Shown piece by piece: positions 10,757-19,346 of a DNA stretch of 64,000 bases. Location: positions 62,001 through 126,000 of the forward strand of contig NZ_MKKI01000022.1 in assembly GCF_001942345.1 (NCBI RefSeq), in the 5' to 3' direction. The first letter of the stretch is position 1. Every line of letters starts with the position of its first letter. The notes beneath the pieces were generated by a model. The model was not told the DNA's origin. It did not search any database and worked only from the letters and a program-made list of their open reading frames with translations. The translations under genes were made by a program, and so were the position numbers. This stretch comes from Corynebacterium sp. CNJ-954 (GTDB taxonomy: Bacteria; Actinomycetota; Actinomycetes; Mycobacteriales; Mycobacteriaceae).

Positions 10757-11929
10757 TCAGTGGTCATGCCCCGCGTGGGGGTTAACCTCCAGGTGCTCGG
10801 GACTGGCGACGGTGGCGTCAACGTGTTCGTCGATCCGCGTAGCTGGTGGGACCGGAGTAGCGTCCGCTTCACCGGGAGCGCCCGGCATATCATCAGCACC
10901 GTCGCTGAATGGGGCAGCCAGGGTGTCCTGGATGTACACATTGCCTCCGACCATGGTCATCTCGACATTCATGAGGGAGTCGATGTCCTCGAGAGGGTTG
11001 CCGTCCACTGCGATGAGGTCCGCGACCTTCCCCGGCTCAAGGGTCCCGACGTCGGAGTCGATCCCGAGGAAGCGTGCCGGGTTCACCGTCGCTGCCCTGA
11101 GGGCGTCAACGGGCTCCCATCCGTACCCCACCATCTCGCGCAGATTGGTATGCATTCCGAGACCTACGTGGTCCAAGGGGGCATCGGTGCCGACAAGGAC
11201 CTGGGCGCCGGCTTCTCGGGCGCGGTCGAAGGCCTGGGCCTCGCGGCATTCTGCTGTCTGGCAGTCCGGATCTGACGGGTACTCGTCGTTCTCCCCGAAT
11301 GCTTCCATAAGCTCGTCCTGTTTCCAGGAAGGGAACAACTGGAACTTCGGATCCGAGGTGAGATCGTCGGCGAGCATGAAATCCTTGCTGAAGAGCGTAG
11401 TCGTCATCGAACGGTTGCCTTCGCCGTAGATTTCCGGGACATCGTCATATGTCTGGCCGGTCTTGGATTGGGTCCTGGCGTATCCCAGTCGCTGGGTCGC
11501 AGCCAAATGTGAAGTGCCGTCCTGTCCCAGGAATAAGCCTGGGGCCATGTAGTGGGAGGCAGACGGCAGCCCGCGGTCATGGGCGGTCTCAATAACCTTC
11601 TCCATCCCTGCAGCGGGCAGTCGCACGTAGGTCTTGAAGAAGTCGTAGTCCAAGTTTTCTGCTCGGTCCAGTTCACGCTGGATGTCTGCGTCGCCGTCGG
11701 TCGGTCTCATGAAGTTGTAGTACACACGGGAACCGTCGACGGGTTCGCCGGTGGCATAGAACCTCGGACCCGCACGCTTCCCGGCGTCGACTGCGTCGCG
11801 GTTTTCCATCGCCCGGTACGCCTGATCGCCGAGCGAAAGCGTCGATGTCACCCCGTACGCGAGGTTGATACGGTCCTGCCGGTCACCGAAGAACCGCGAC
11901 TCCAGCCCCTGGTGAATGTGCGCGTCCAT
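10757..11929 (-). CDS. Amidohydrolase catalytic part (downstream half of a split gene)
   Basis: It begins MDAHIHQGLESRF, the HxH metal motif of the amidohydrolase superfamily, and contains the later LVGTDAPLDH with the metal-binding Asp and the C-terminal RAATVNPARFLGID and GTLEPGKVADLIAVDGNP, all classic for imidazolonepropionase/prolidase-type enzymes. In intact relatives this barrel continues straight from KTVMPGL in the upstream frame. Here the two frames are joined by TGATG, the stop of one overlapping the ATG of the other, as if one C is missing. It could be made by reinitiation, or the gene may be broken or mis-sequenced. The C-terminus is His-rich (NPHAGHDH). The substrate is unknown. 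Confidence 0.75.
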   Translation of the reverse strand: MDAHIHQGLESRFFGDRQDRINLAYGVTSTLSLGDQAYRAMENRDAVDAGKRAGPRFYATGEPVDGSRVYYNFMRPTDGDADIQRELDRAENLDYDFFKTYVRLPAAGMEKVIETAHDRGLPSASHYMAPGLFLGQDGTSHLAATQRLGYARTQSKTGQTYDDVPEIYGEGNRSMTTTLFSKDFMLADDLTSDPKFQLFPSWKQDELMEAFGENDEYPSDPDCQTAECREAQAFDRAREAGAQVLVGTDAPLDHVGLGMHTNLREMVGYGWEPVDALRAATVNPARFLGIDSDVGTLEPGKVADLIAVDGNPLEDIDSLMNVEMTMVGGNVYIQDTLAAPFSDGADDMPGAPGEADATPVPPATRIDEHVDATVASPEHLEVNPHAGHDH

Positions 11930-13950
11930 CAGCCGGGCATGACCGTCTTATCCTTGAGATCGATGACGTCGCCCTGGGGGTCCTGTTCGTCGCGGTCGGT
12001 GATGGTGTCGATGCGATTGTCTTTGACGACGATGTCGACGTTTTCCCGGAGCGTGTCCGTTGTGCCATCCCAGATGGCGCCAGCCTGAATAGTCTGTGTG
12101 CCGGAGGCGATGTCAGGCTCGACGTCGAGGGGGACATCGATGGTTTCTGCGTCGCCGGACTCCACGTCGGCCAGTTTCACCTCGTCGCCGGAGAGGTAGA
12201 GGAGTGACGAAGAGTCGCCGCTCCAGGACGGAGCATCGGCGATATCGTCGTTCACGGGTTCCGGGTCACCCGTGGCTCGTCCGCTGTCATCGACATCCAT
12301 GGTGAACAACTGTGAGTTGACGATGAACGCGAGCGAGGTCCCGTCAGGGGACCAGACGGGTCCGTCGTCACCGCGGGTGGAGATGGATGAGTCCTGTTCG
12401 CCGGGGGCTTGGAACGTCTGTTGCCCAGACTCCACGTCAACGGTGAGGATCTGACTGGTGCCCTCACGAAAACGCTCCGAATACTCCTTGACGGCGGCCA
12501 GCGCGATGGTGCTCCCGTCCTCGGACCATGTCGGGCGTCCGGGGCCGAAGATCTCCGGCACCAGTTCACGGACATTGTTGTCCTCCCGGTCCAGAACGTA
12601 GGTGGCTCCGTCCTGGTCCTGGAATGCCAGGCGAGAACCGCCCGGTGAGAATGACGGGGCGACCTCTGCGCCATCGATACTGGTGACGCGAGTCTCATCG
12701 TCGCCTTCCAGCGAGCGGACGTAAATGTCCTGGGTGCCGGCCTTGTCACTGGCATAGGCGATCTCCGTGCCGTCTGGAGAGAACACCGGGTCGACTTCAT
12801 AGAACTCGTCGTCGGTAATCTGTTCCGGCTCGCCGCCGATAGGCATGTGCCAGATATCGCCGAGCGCGACGAAAAGGATGGACTTTCCGTCGGGGGACAA
12901 TTGTGGTGTCAGCACTGTGGCCTGGCGGGACTCGGTGTTGTCGAAATCGTGAGATTTCTTGTCGTAGTCGGCACCCGGGATGGAGAAGGTCGCCTCAAAC
13001 GGAATGTCCTTCACGTCGTCGGCATCGAGGGTCCTGTCGCGGAGTTTTCCGTCGGCGGTGTAACGGAGCTGATTATCCCCGGTCCAGGACGGGGTGAAGG
13101 GGAAGACGTCTTCGCCGTCAGTGACGGGTTCGTCGTCCAACATCAGGTCCGCGACGTTCTCGTCATGCCGAACCCATGCGACGTGTTCGCCGTCCGGGCT
13201 CATGGCGGGAGCGTGGACGGTCATGCCGTCCTCGGCACTGGATTCTTCTTCGCTGGGATCCTCTGGGGCAGGGTCTTCGACGAGAGTCTCGGTATCGCCG
13301 TCGGGGTTCACGGTCGCGATCTCGTTACCGTTGATGTAGACGATCTCTTCACCGTCGGAAGACCAGGAAGGTTGGGTCTCATCACCGGGATCGCTGGTCC
13401 ATTGCGTGAACTCTCCACTGTCAATATCGATTGTCCAGATATCGTAGGAGCCCTTGTCGCGGTCGGAGGAGAACGTGATCTGTGTACCGTCCGGTGACCA
13501 GCGCGGTTCGCGGTAGTCGAAGTATCCGTCGGTGATCTTCTCCCGGTCTGAGCCGTCTGGTTCAGCGATCCAGATATCGAAGTCACCACCGTCGTAGGAC
13601 TGGTAGACGATCCGTCCGTCGGGCCCTACGTGGGGACGGGCGACTTCGTGTTCCGGGTCGGAGAGTTTCTCTGCTTCACCACCGCCCTCCGGGACCCGGT
13701 AGAGCATGCCGTGGAGGTCCATGATGGTGGATCCGTCGGGGGCTGCGGTTGCGGTGATGTTTGTTCCCTCGGTGACCGTTACGTCTGCTTCACGTGGGAG
13801 GGAGCCTTCAGCGTTGGTCCCCGGCTCGCCGGAGTCTGAGCCAGCCGCGACCGCGAACCAAACGATGAGGGCAATTACGGCGAGGGCGGCCACAATTATC
13901 CAGGGAAGTACGTTCTTTTTTCCTGCAGGGGGAGTGCTGGTGTCAGTCAT
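11929..13950 (-). CDS. Membrane-anchored TolB-like beta-propeller (upstream half of a split amidohydrolase gene)
   Basis: The 673-residue product starts with a short cytoplasmic tail and a single signal-anchor (residues 14-36, LPWIIVAALAVIALIVW), then an acidic extracytoplasmic part with repeated propeller motifs (PRWSPDGTQITF, PSWSSDGEEIVY, PQLSPDGKSILF, PVFSPDGTEIAY, PVWSPDGTSLAF). The last 60 residues (AGAIWDGTTDTL to DLKDKTVMPG) are the N-terminal strands of an amidohydrolase domain, whose barrel is encoded in the next frame. The unsplit protein would be about 1,060 residues, a known architecture of propeller plus amidohydrolase acting outside the membrane. The stop lies exactly where Leu-Met-Asp-Ala-His is expected. 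Confidence 0.78.
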   Translation of the reverse strand: MTDTSTPPAGKKNVLPWIIVAALAVIALIVWFAVAAGSDSGEPGTNAEGSLPREADVTVTEGTNITATAAPDGSTIMDLHGMLYRVPEGGGEAEKLSDPEHEVARPHVGPDGRIVYQSYDGGDFDIWIAEPDGSDREKITDGYFDYREPRWSPDGTQITFSSDRDKGSYDIWTIDIDSGEFTQWTSDPGDETQPSWSSDGEEIVYINGNEIATVNPDGDTETLVEDPAPEDPSEEESSAEDGMTVHAPAMSPDGEHVAWVRHDENVADLMLDDEPVTDGEDVFPFTPSWTGDNQLRYTADGKLRDRTLDADDVKDIPFEATFSIPGADYDKKSHDFDNTESRQATVLTPQLSPDGKSILFVALGDIWHMPIGGEPEQITDDEFYEVDPVFSPDGTEIAYASDKAGTQDIYVRSLEGDDETRVTSIDGAEVAPSFSPGGSRLAFQDQDGATYVLDREDNNVRELVPEIFGPGRPTWSEDGSTIALAAVKEYSERFREGTSQILTVDVESGQQTFQAPGEQDSSISTRGDDGPVWSPDGTSLAFIVNSQLFTMDVDDSGRATGDPEPVNDDIADAPSWSGDSSSLLYLSGDEVKLADVESGDAETIDVPLDVEPDIASGTQTIQAGAIWDGTTDTLRENVDIVVKDNRIDTITDRDEQDPQGDVIDLKDKTVMPG

Positions 13951-14391
13951 TTATACCTCTTGAGCCTCATTTTTTACCAGATGGTCGATGCGTCGTTTTC
14001 TGTGGTGCCACGTCAGCGGAACCTCCTGGATATGGTAGTGATGTAGATCATTTCCAGCAACTAATATTCAATAAATACTATAGATGTAGCTATTCTTTTG
14101 ATCATTCAGAATTCGTGCTACAGGAATTCCTAAAGCTAGGACTTCAGTTGCCGGCGAAGGATGAAGTAGGATTCTTCTGCATAACGCGTCCGTAACAGCT
14201 CTCATCTTGTCCGACCGCGGCAGCAATAGCCTGGAGCACCATACCCGCTCAACTGCGATCACAGCGGTCCTGTTTCAGCGAATCCAGACCGTCCCGGTGG
14301 TTGTCGACAGGATGGCGAATGCACACGTCGCTGAGCATGTATAACTACGGCCTCAGGGTGGAATTGGCGCGAACGCCACAGCGAAGCGGGT
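13951..14391. other. Intergenic stretch without a recognisable gene
   Basis: The DNA is noticeably more AT-rich than its surroundings (for example near 14060-14110). No open frame here resembles a gene. It holds the upstream region of the propeller gene (minus strand) and leads into IS630 debris. Confidence 0.5.
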
Positions 14392-14987
14392 ATGACAGGC
14401 TCGGCTCGAACACGTCGGTTACCTCGACATCGTCGATACCATCCCTGGCGCGCCGACCGACCAAGTATCGAGGGGCCCCAGTGGTCGTCCCGACCGCTGA
14501 GTGCGCATCTCGTACTGGCTGACGCCACGGTTGTGCACGTCTGGCGGGCCTACGGGTACATCTCCTGGAATGCTGAAACGTAGACATTCCTCACCGATCG
14601 AGAGTTGGTCGCCAAGATCTTTGACGTCGTCGGCGTGTAGCCGGCGCGCCGGACAACGCGATTGTGTACTGCGTCGCTGAGAAGTCACAGTTCCAGGCGC
14701 AGGACCGCGATGCCCCGGTGAGACCGTTGCACATCAGTGGCACTGGAAAATCGCCCAGGACCGCAAGTATCACGGATCAAACACCGTTGTTCGACGGACT
14801 TGAGGTCGTCAATGGGAAGGTCGACGGTGCGGCCAAACCCAAGGACCGTCCCAGCGAGTCCTTGGGCCTCCCGCACCAGATCGACCGCGCTCACCCAGAC
14901 CAAGAGTTGTACATGGTGATGGGTAATGACGTCATTCACGGAACCGCCGAGGTGCGAGAGGAGCTGATCAGTAACGTGGATTTCTGA
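14392..14987 (+). pseudogene. Decayed IS630-family transposase
   Basis: Pieces in different plus frames match successive parts of IS630-type DDE transposases: LADATVVHVWRAYGYISWNA and TFLTDRELVAKIFDVVGV (helix-turn-helix and linker), then IVYCVAEKSQFQAQDRDAPV (family consensus is near VDEKSQIQALDRTAP) and LFDGLEVVNGKVDG. Stops and frame changes interrupt it several times and the first catalytic Asp is altered to Ala. It is non-functional. The ends are too eroded to define terminal repeats. Confidence 0.72.
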
Positions 14988-15185
14988 AAGGTGTGGCCAG
15001 GCCGCGGGGTATTCATCGACAATCGGAAGGCACAGAAGAAGTGGTACTTTTGCCAGAATATCATCACCGCGTACCAGCAGGAGCATCACTGTGACGGGGA
15101 CATCTCGAATGCTCATGCTGATCGAAGCGCTGCACCTGACGATCCTAACGATGGGCGGGAACCACCGGTACCAGGCCAGACGCGC

Positions 15186-15198
15186 GGGGGGGGGGGGG
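15186..15198. repeat. Run of 13 G residues
   Basis: The run G13 lies between the IS630 remnant and IS110 copy 1, outside any recognised gene. Such tracts are prone to slippage and sequencing error, and the length given may not be exact. Confidence 0.85.
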
Positions 15199-15353
15199 TG
15201 TCCCTATCTAGATTGTCAATCCCCTCGGACGTCTTTTCCCTGACCCGCGCCATCCGCCAGGATTGAGGGCTGTCGAACACGCGGGCGTAGACGTTCCACC
15301 GGTTGTTACGGTGGAACGCCGGACGTGCGGCTGGCGGGATTCAGCTCAACAAT

Positions 15354-16588
15354 TTAGACAGCAACAACCTCCGCAGTCGGCCGGGGTGGCAGCTGCCGGA
15401 AGAACTCCCCGCGGGTGAGCATCGCGAACATCACGTTGCACCTGCGCCGTGCCAGACACATCACGGCCGCGTTGTGACGCTTACCCTCGGCCCGTTTCTT
15501 GGCGTAGTACGACCGGGAAGCGTCGTGGCAGTTCGATGCGATCCAGGCGGATCTGAACAGGGCATTCTTCAACCGTTTGTTGCCGGATCGGGCGGGAAAC
15601 TCCCCACGGATTGATGTGCCGGACCGTCTGGTCACCGGGGCGATGCCGGCGTAGGCGGCCAGGTGGGCGGCGTCGGGGAAGTCGGAACAGTCGCCGACAG
15701 ACAGCAGGATGTTGGCGGCGGTCTTGATGCCGACCCCGGGCATCGACATCAAGACTGCAACTGGCTCCAGGAAAGAGGGAAGTCATCAAGCATCTCCTCG
15801 ACCTGCCCGGCGATGCTGTCACGCTGGGTTTTCAGCGCCTTGATGTTGGTCGCCAGCATCGGGATCGCCACTTCCGCGGCCGCGGTGCCCGGCACGGCGA
15901 CGGTCTGGGCGTTCAGGGCTTGGAAGATGGCGTCGACCAGGGCCTCGGGGTCTTTCTTGGCGTGGTTTCGGGCCCAGGTTAGCACCCGCTTCCTGCCCAT
16001 TTTCTTCAGTTTCGTGGGCCCGGCGTAGTGGATCAGCAGGTCCAGGACGAATGTTCGCTGGATGATCTCACCGGCGAAGACCCGCTCCAACGACGGGTAG
16101 ATCTGCACCAGGATGCTGCGCAGCCGGTTGATCGTGCGGGTGGCGTCCCTTGCGATGTCGTCATCGAGTCCGGACAGCATCTTCAGTGCGGAAAATACCT
16201 CAGCATTGCGGTCCACCGCACGCAGGGTATGCGGCATCGTACGGGCGGTATTGGCGATGATGAACGCATCCCGCGGGTCAGTCTTGGCTTGTCCGGGGTA
16301 CAGATCAGCTGCCTTACGCATCGCCAGGCCGGGCAGGTAGGCAACCGCGCAGTCGCAGGCCCTCGCTACGGCGATCGGCAGGGCACCGATGGTATTGGGC
16401 TGGTCCACGATCAACAGCACACTGCCATGGGCAGTGAGCTCGTCGAAGACGGTGCGCAGGCTGGTTTCGTCCTGGGGTAGAGCTTTGTCGTAGACCGTGG
16501 TGCCATCGGTGGTCAGTGCGCAGCCGTGGTGGGCGGTTTTGCCGACGTCGAGTCCGAGGTAGACGTCGTAGGTGGTGGTGTCTTCCAT
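15354..16588 (-). pseudogene. IS110-family transposase, copy 1, frameshifted
   Basis: The N-terminal RuvC-like DEDD domain runs from the ATG at 16588 (AAGGAGG seven bases upstream): VYLGLDVGKTAHH supplies the first Asp, AKTDPRDAFIIA a later acidic site. This frame stops at 15749 after LDDFPLSWSQLQS. The C-terminal transposase_20 domain (MSMPGVGIKTAANILLSVGD, then LAAYAGIAPVTRRSG) continues in another frame from 15752 to 15354. One missing base near 15765-15772 explains the break; restoring it gives FPLSLEPVAVLMSMPGVG. The element is probably inactive unless the base is a sequencing error. IS110 elements lack long terminal inverted repeats, so the outer ends are uncertain. Confidence 0.85.
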
Positions 16589-16880
16589 GGTGGTTCCCCT
16601 CCTTGAAGTGGGGAGGTTGGTATGTGGTTGTGGTGGAAGATCACTGGTGGTGGTCGGACACTCGGTGCGGGCACCCACGTTACTGAGAGACTTCACCGCA
16701 CCCGAAAGCCGGTGAGCCGCGTCCCTATTAGCCGTCAGCGTGTGTCCTGGTACCTCGGCGGCAACACCCCCCGGATCATTGTGTAGAACAACAGGGCGAA
16801 TCAGCCATACCAAGGCCAGTGACCTGCCCCCGAGCTTACGGGGGACACCATCAAGGTAACGGGCGCCGACGAGACACAAA
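16589..16880 (-). other. Upstream noncoding end of IS110 copy 1, candidate bridge-RNA region
   Basis: About 290 bases lie between the transposase start and the point where foreign flanking sequence appears to resume. In the IS110 group the noncoding end upstream of the transposase encodes the bridge RNA that pairs with donor and target DNA. No second gene is convincing here. The call rests on the family rule and position; I have not identified the target or donor loops. Confidence 0.3.
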
Positions 16881-17229
16881 CCTACTTCAACACCGACAGG
16901 TTCAACGGTGTGAAGGAGAAAGTCAGCGGGAAGCTGGAGCACCTGCCTGGTAATCCCCCAGGGTTCTTCGACCAAGTCGAACTGCATCGTGGACCCCGAT
17001 CCATTCTGGCAGGGTCCGGGAGGTTATCAGTGCATTCCGAAGCCAGAAGAGCCAGGAAACAGTATGTGTTCACCTCAGCCAGGATCCAGATTGGACGATC
17101 GAGACTATTGCCCGACGTAGGAATGGGGCATCGGCGGCTGTTTCCGTGGACGAAATACTGAGGATAGCGTTGAGAAATCGAGCCTTCGACAGCGTCCAGA
17201 AAAATGACACTAGATGGGGAGCCCTTCGA
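16881..17229. other. Stretch before iclR with a possible coding remnant
   Basis: A plus-strand reading continues in one frame across 16840-17160 (TIKVTGADETQTYFNTDRF, then GVKEKVSGKLEHLPGNPPG) without a start of its own, which could be the 3' part of a gene cut by IS110 insertion. No family is recognised. The rest of the stretch is featureless. Confidence 0.2.
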
Positions 17230-17247
17230 ATGATAGCATTTTATCAT
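17230..17247. promoter_or_regulatory. Inverted repeat over the iclR start
   Basis: ATGATA (17230-17235) and TATCAT (17242-17247) form a perfect dyad with a six-base spacer that overlaps the iclR start codon. TAGCAT six bases upstream of the ATG could be the -10 of a leaderless transcript, so IclR binding here would autoregulate. Confidence 0.4.
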
Positions 17248-18013
17248 GAGAACCAATGATGGGGATGCCGGAGGTGGCTTGCGTTCCGTCCAGAACGCTC
17301 TGCACATCATCAACTTCTTACAGGAACGGCATGGAGCCACACCCACTGATATCGTTGAAGCTCTCGGACTCGCTCGGTCGACTGTCCATAGGTTGCTTAC
17401 TACGCTGGAGGCCGAAGGTTATGTCGAGCGTGACCGAGTGCAACGGAAGTACCGCACGGGTCGCGTCCTGGTTGCACTGGGTATCGAGGCAGCCGGCGGC
17501 TTCGATGTGAGGCGAAGGGCTCATCAGTATCTAAGCAAACTGTCGGAGGCTACAGGAGAGACTGCCCATCTCTTCATTCTCGAGGGTGCGAATGCCCGTG
17601 TTATCGACAGTGCTGAAGGTCGGTTGCCGGTGCGTGTAGCCCCGGAAACCGGACAACTGGTGCCCGCACACACGAGTGCTGCGGGAAAAGCACTACTCGC
17701 AGCCCTGTCGAATCAGGAACTCCATGAACGTTTCCCCCGCGGCTTGCCGAAGCTCACGGCGACGACGCTCTCTGGGTTACAGAACCTCGAAGACGAGATT
17801 GAGATGATTCGATCCCGTGGATTCGCAGTCAACCGGGGTGAGTTCAATAGGGACGTCGCAGGTATCGCAGTTCCAGTCCTGCACCCTGGTCGGCTACTCG
17901 TAACATCCCTGGCATTGGCTATTCCCGTAGAAAGGTTCCGCGAAGAGCGTATTTCCGGGCTCGTCGTCGAGCTCCGTAAGCAGGCGAGGTTATTAGCAGA
18001 TAGCATTATCTGA
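17246..18013 (+). CDS. IclR-family transcriptional regulator
   Basis: The protein has 255 residues. The N-terminal winged helix is clear (TPTDIVEALGLARSTVHRLL, then LEAEGYVERD), followed by the IclR ligand-binding domain with the usual motifs (GETAHLFILEGANARVID, PAHTSAAGKALLA, GFAVNRGEFNRDVAGIAVPV). It is convergent with the MFS/dehydratase/PLP-enzyme operon on the minus strand, ending 115 bases from that operon's last stop, and IclR proteins often control such catabolic operons. The effector is unknown. The region around it is more AT-rich than the chromosome core, consistent with acquisition together with the operon. Confidence 0.9.
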   Translation: MRTNDGDAGGGLRSVQNALHIINFLQERHGATPTDIVEALGLARSTVHRLLTTLEAEGYVERDRVQRKYRTGRVLVALGIEAAGGFDVRRRAHQYLSKLSEATGETAHLFILEGANARVIDSAEGRLPVRVAPETGQLVPAHTSAAGKALLAALSNQELHERFPRGLPKLTATTLSGLQNLEDEIEMIRSRGFAVNRGEFNRDVAGIAVPVLHPGRLLVTSLALAIPVERFREERISGLVVELRKQARLLADSII

Positions 18014-18127
18014 GATAGGATACAGTTGGTCGAGTCAGTCGTGGAGACATCCGTTTGACGCAAGCGTCAACATCGCTCGGTGTACGCTGCGGACAGCAAT
18101 GTCGAGAAGCCATAGCCTGGCCATTGC

Positions 18128-19333
18128 CTACGCTGAGGTCGCATCGAGTAGCCGGGACACGGCAGCATCGACCGTACTTCGCGGGCAGCCTAAATTTATC
18201 CGCATGTAGCCTTCCCCTTCGATGCCGAACTTGGTCCCTGCGTCGAGCCAGAGCCCCGCCTCCCGGAGCATGAAGTGGTGAAGTTCTTCGGGACTAAGGC
18301 CAAGCTCGCGACAGTCAATCCACGCCAAATACAAAGAATCTGAAGGTAAGACATGGAGGGGCGAGTCGGAGTCATTGATCGAATCGGCGAAGGAAGACCG
18401 ATTTACTACAATATATTCGAGAAGACTCTTGAGCCACTTCGCTCCGTGTCTGTACGCTGCCTCTGCGGCCACGGTACCTAGAGCGTTGACCCTAGGGTAC
18501 AGGTTCCGTGTGTACTGGCGAGCAAACTCTTCACGCAGGAAGCGATCAGGGATGAAGACGTTGGAGCATTGCAGTCCCGCGAGATTGAAGGTTTTGCTTG
18601 GCGCAGTACAAGTTATGCTGCGTGCAGCAATCCGGTGATCGAGCGAAGCGAAAGGGATATGTTTCTTTTCCGGGACAAGGATGAAATCTTGGTGAACCTC
18701 ATCCGAGATAACCAGGACGTCATTTTTTAGGCAGATCTCCCCCATCAAACGAAGTTCCTCTTCACTCCAAACATTTCCCGTGGGGTTGTGAGGGTTGCTG
18801 AGAATGAATATCCGGGTAGACGGCGTTATAGCTGCTTCGAAAACTCCCGGGTCGAATACGTAGCGATCACCATTGCGGGCCAAAGGAGCGTAGGCCAAAT
18901 GTCGTCCATTGACAAGAATATCATCATGGAAGTGACTGTAGACAGGTGGCTGAATGAGGACGGAGTCTCCCGGTGATGAGAACGCCTGGACCGCAGTTTT
19001 TAGAGCCGTGATGACGCCCGCGGTAGGTATAATCCAATCGCGAGGGATATCCCAACCAAACCTCTCTCCTTGCCAGTTGGATATAGCGTCAAAATACTCC
19101 TTCGAGGGAGCAGAGGGATAGCCAAAAACTCCGTGGTCGATCCTTTCGTGTAACGCCTCCAGGACCGGTCGGGGTGAGCGGAAGTCCATGTCTGCGACCC
19201 ACATTGGTAGGACGTCTGAAGGCAAAGGCGTGTTGGTCGAGTCGAAATCATCATGGGACCACTTCAGTGACTGAGTGTTTTTCCTATCGACAGGGGAATC
19301 GAAAAATTGGTCAGTCCGCTCATAGCAGGACAT
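18128..19333 (-). CDS. MalY/PatB-type PLP-dependent aminotransferase-fold enzyme (C-S lyase-like)
   Basis: The fold-type I PLP enzyme has SNPHNPTGNVW, the ISDEVHQDF segment and the Schiff-base Lys in APSKTFNLAGLQ, the MalY/PatB signature. The N-terminus PLPSDVLPMWVADMDFR is also typical. Members are cystathionine or cysteine-S-conjugate beta-lyases, sometimes with regulatory roles. I start it at ATG 19333 (GAAAGGA upstream) rather than at the longer 19393 frame that overlaps the previous gene; this gives 401 residues. It is the third gene of a minus-strand operon, 13 bases after the dehydratase. With a sugar-acid-type dehydratase and importer upstream, the true substrate may be an amino- or thio-substituted acid; this is inference. 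Confidence 0.85.
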   Translation of the reverse strand: MSCYERTDQFFDSPVDRKNTQSLKWSHDDFDSTNTPLPSDVLPMWVADMDFRSPRPVLEALHERIDHGVFGYPSAPSKEYFDAISNWQGERFGWDIPRDWIIPTAGVITALKTAVQAFSSPGDSVLIQPPVYSHFHDDILVNGRHLAYAPLARNGDRYVFDPGVFEAAITPSTRIFILSNPHNPTGNVWSEEELRLMGEICLKNDVLVISDEVHQDFILVPEKKHIPFASLDHRIAARSITCTAPSKTFNLAGLQCSNVFIPDRFLREEFARQYTRNLYPRVNALGTVAAEAAYRHGAKWLKSLLEYIVVNRSSFADSINDSDSPLHVLPSDSLYLAWIDCRELGLSPEELHHFMLREAGLWLDAGTKFGIEGEGYMRINLGCPRSTVDAAVSRLLDATSA

Positions 19334-19346
19334 ATCAGAGTTCCTT

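Noticed and set aside
15749-15775. Programmed ribosomal frameshifting in IS110 copy 1
   Set aside because: There is no clear slippery heptamer at the break, and IS110 transposases are normally a single ORF; a missing base is simpler.
16589-16987. An N-terminal extension of the IS110 copy 1 transposase to 16987
   Set aside because: The domain begins at 16588 with a strong ribosome-binding site; the extension lies in the IS noncoding end and flanking DNA.
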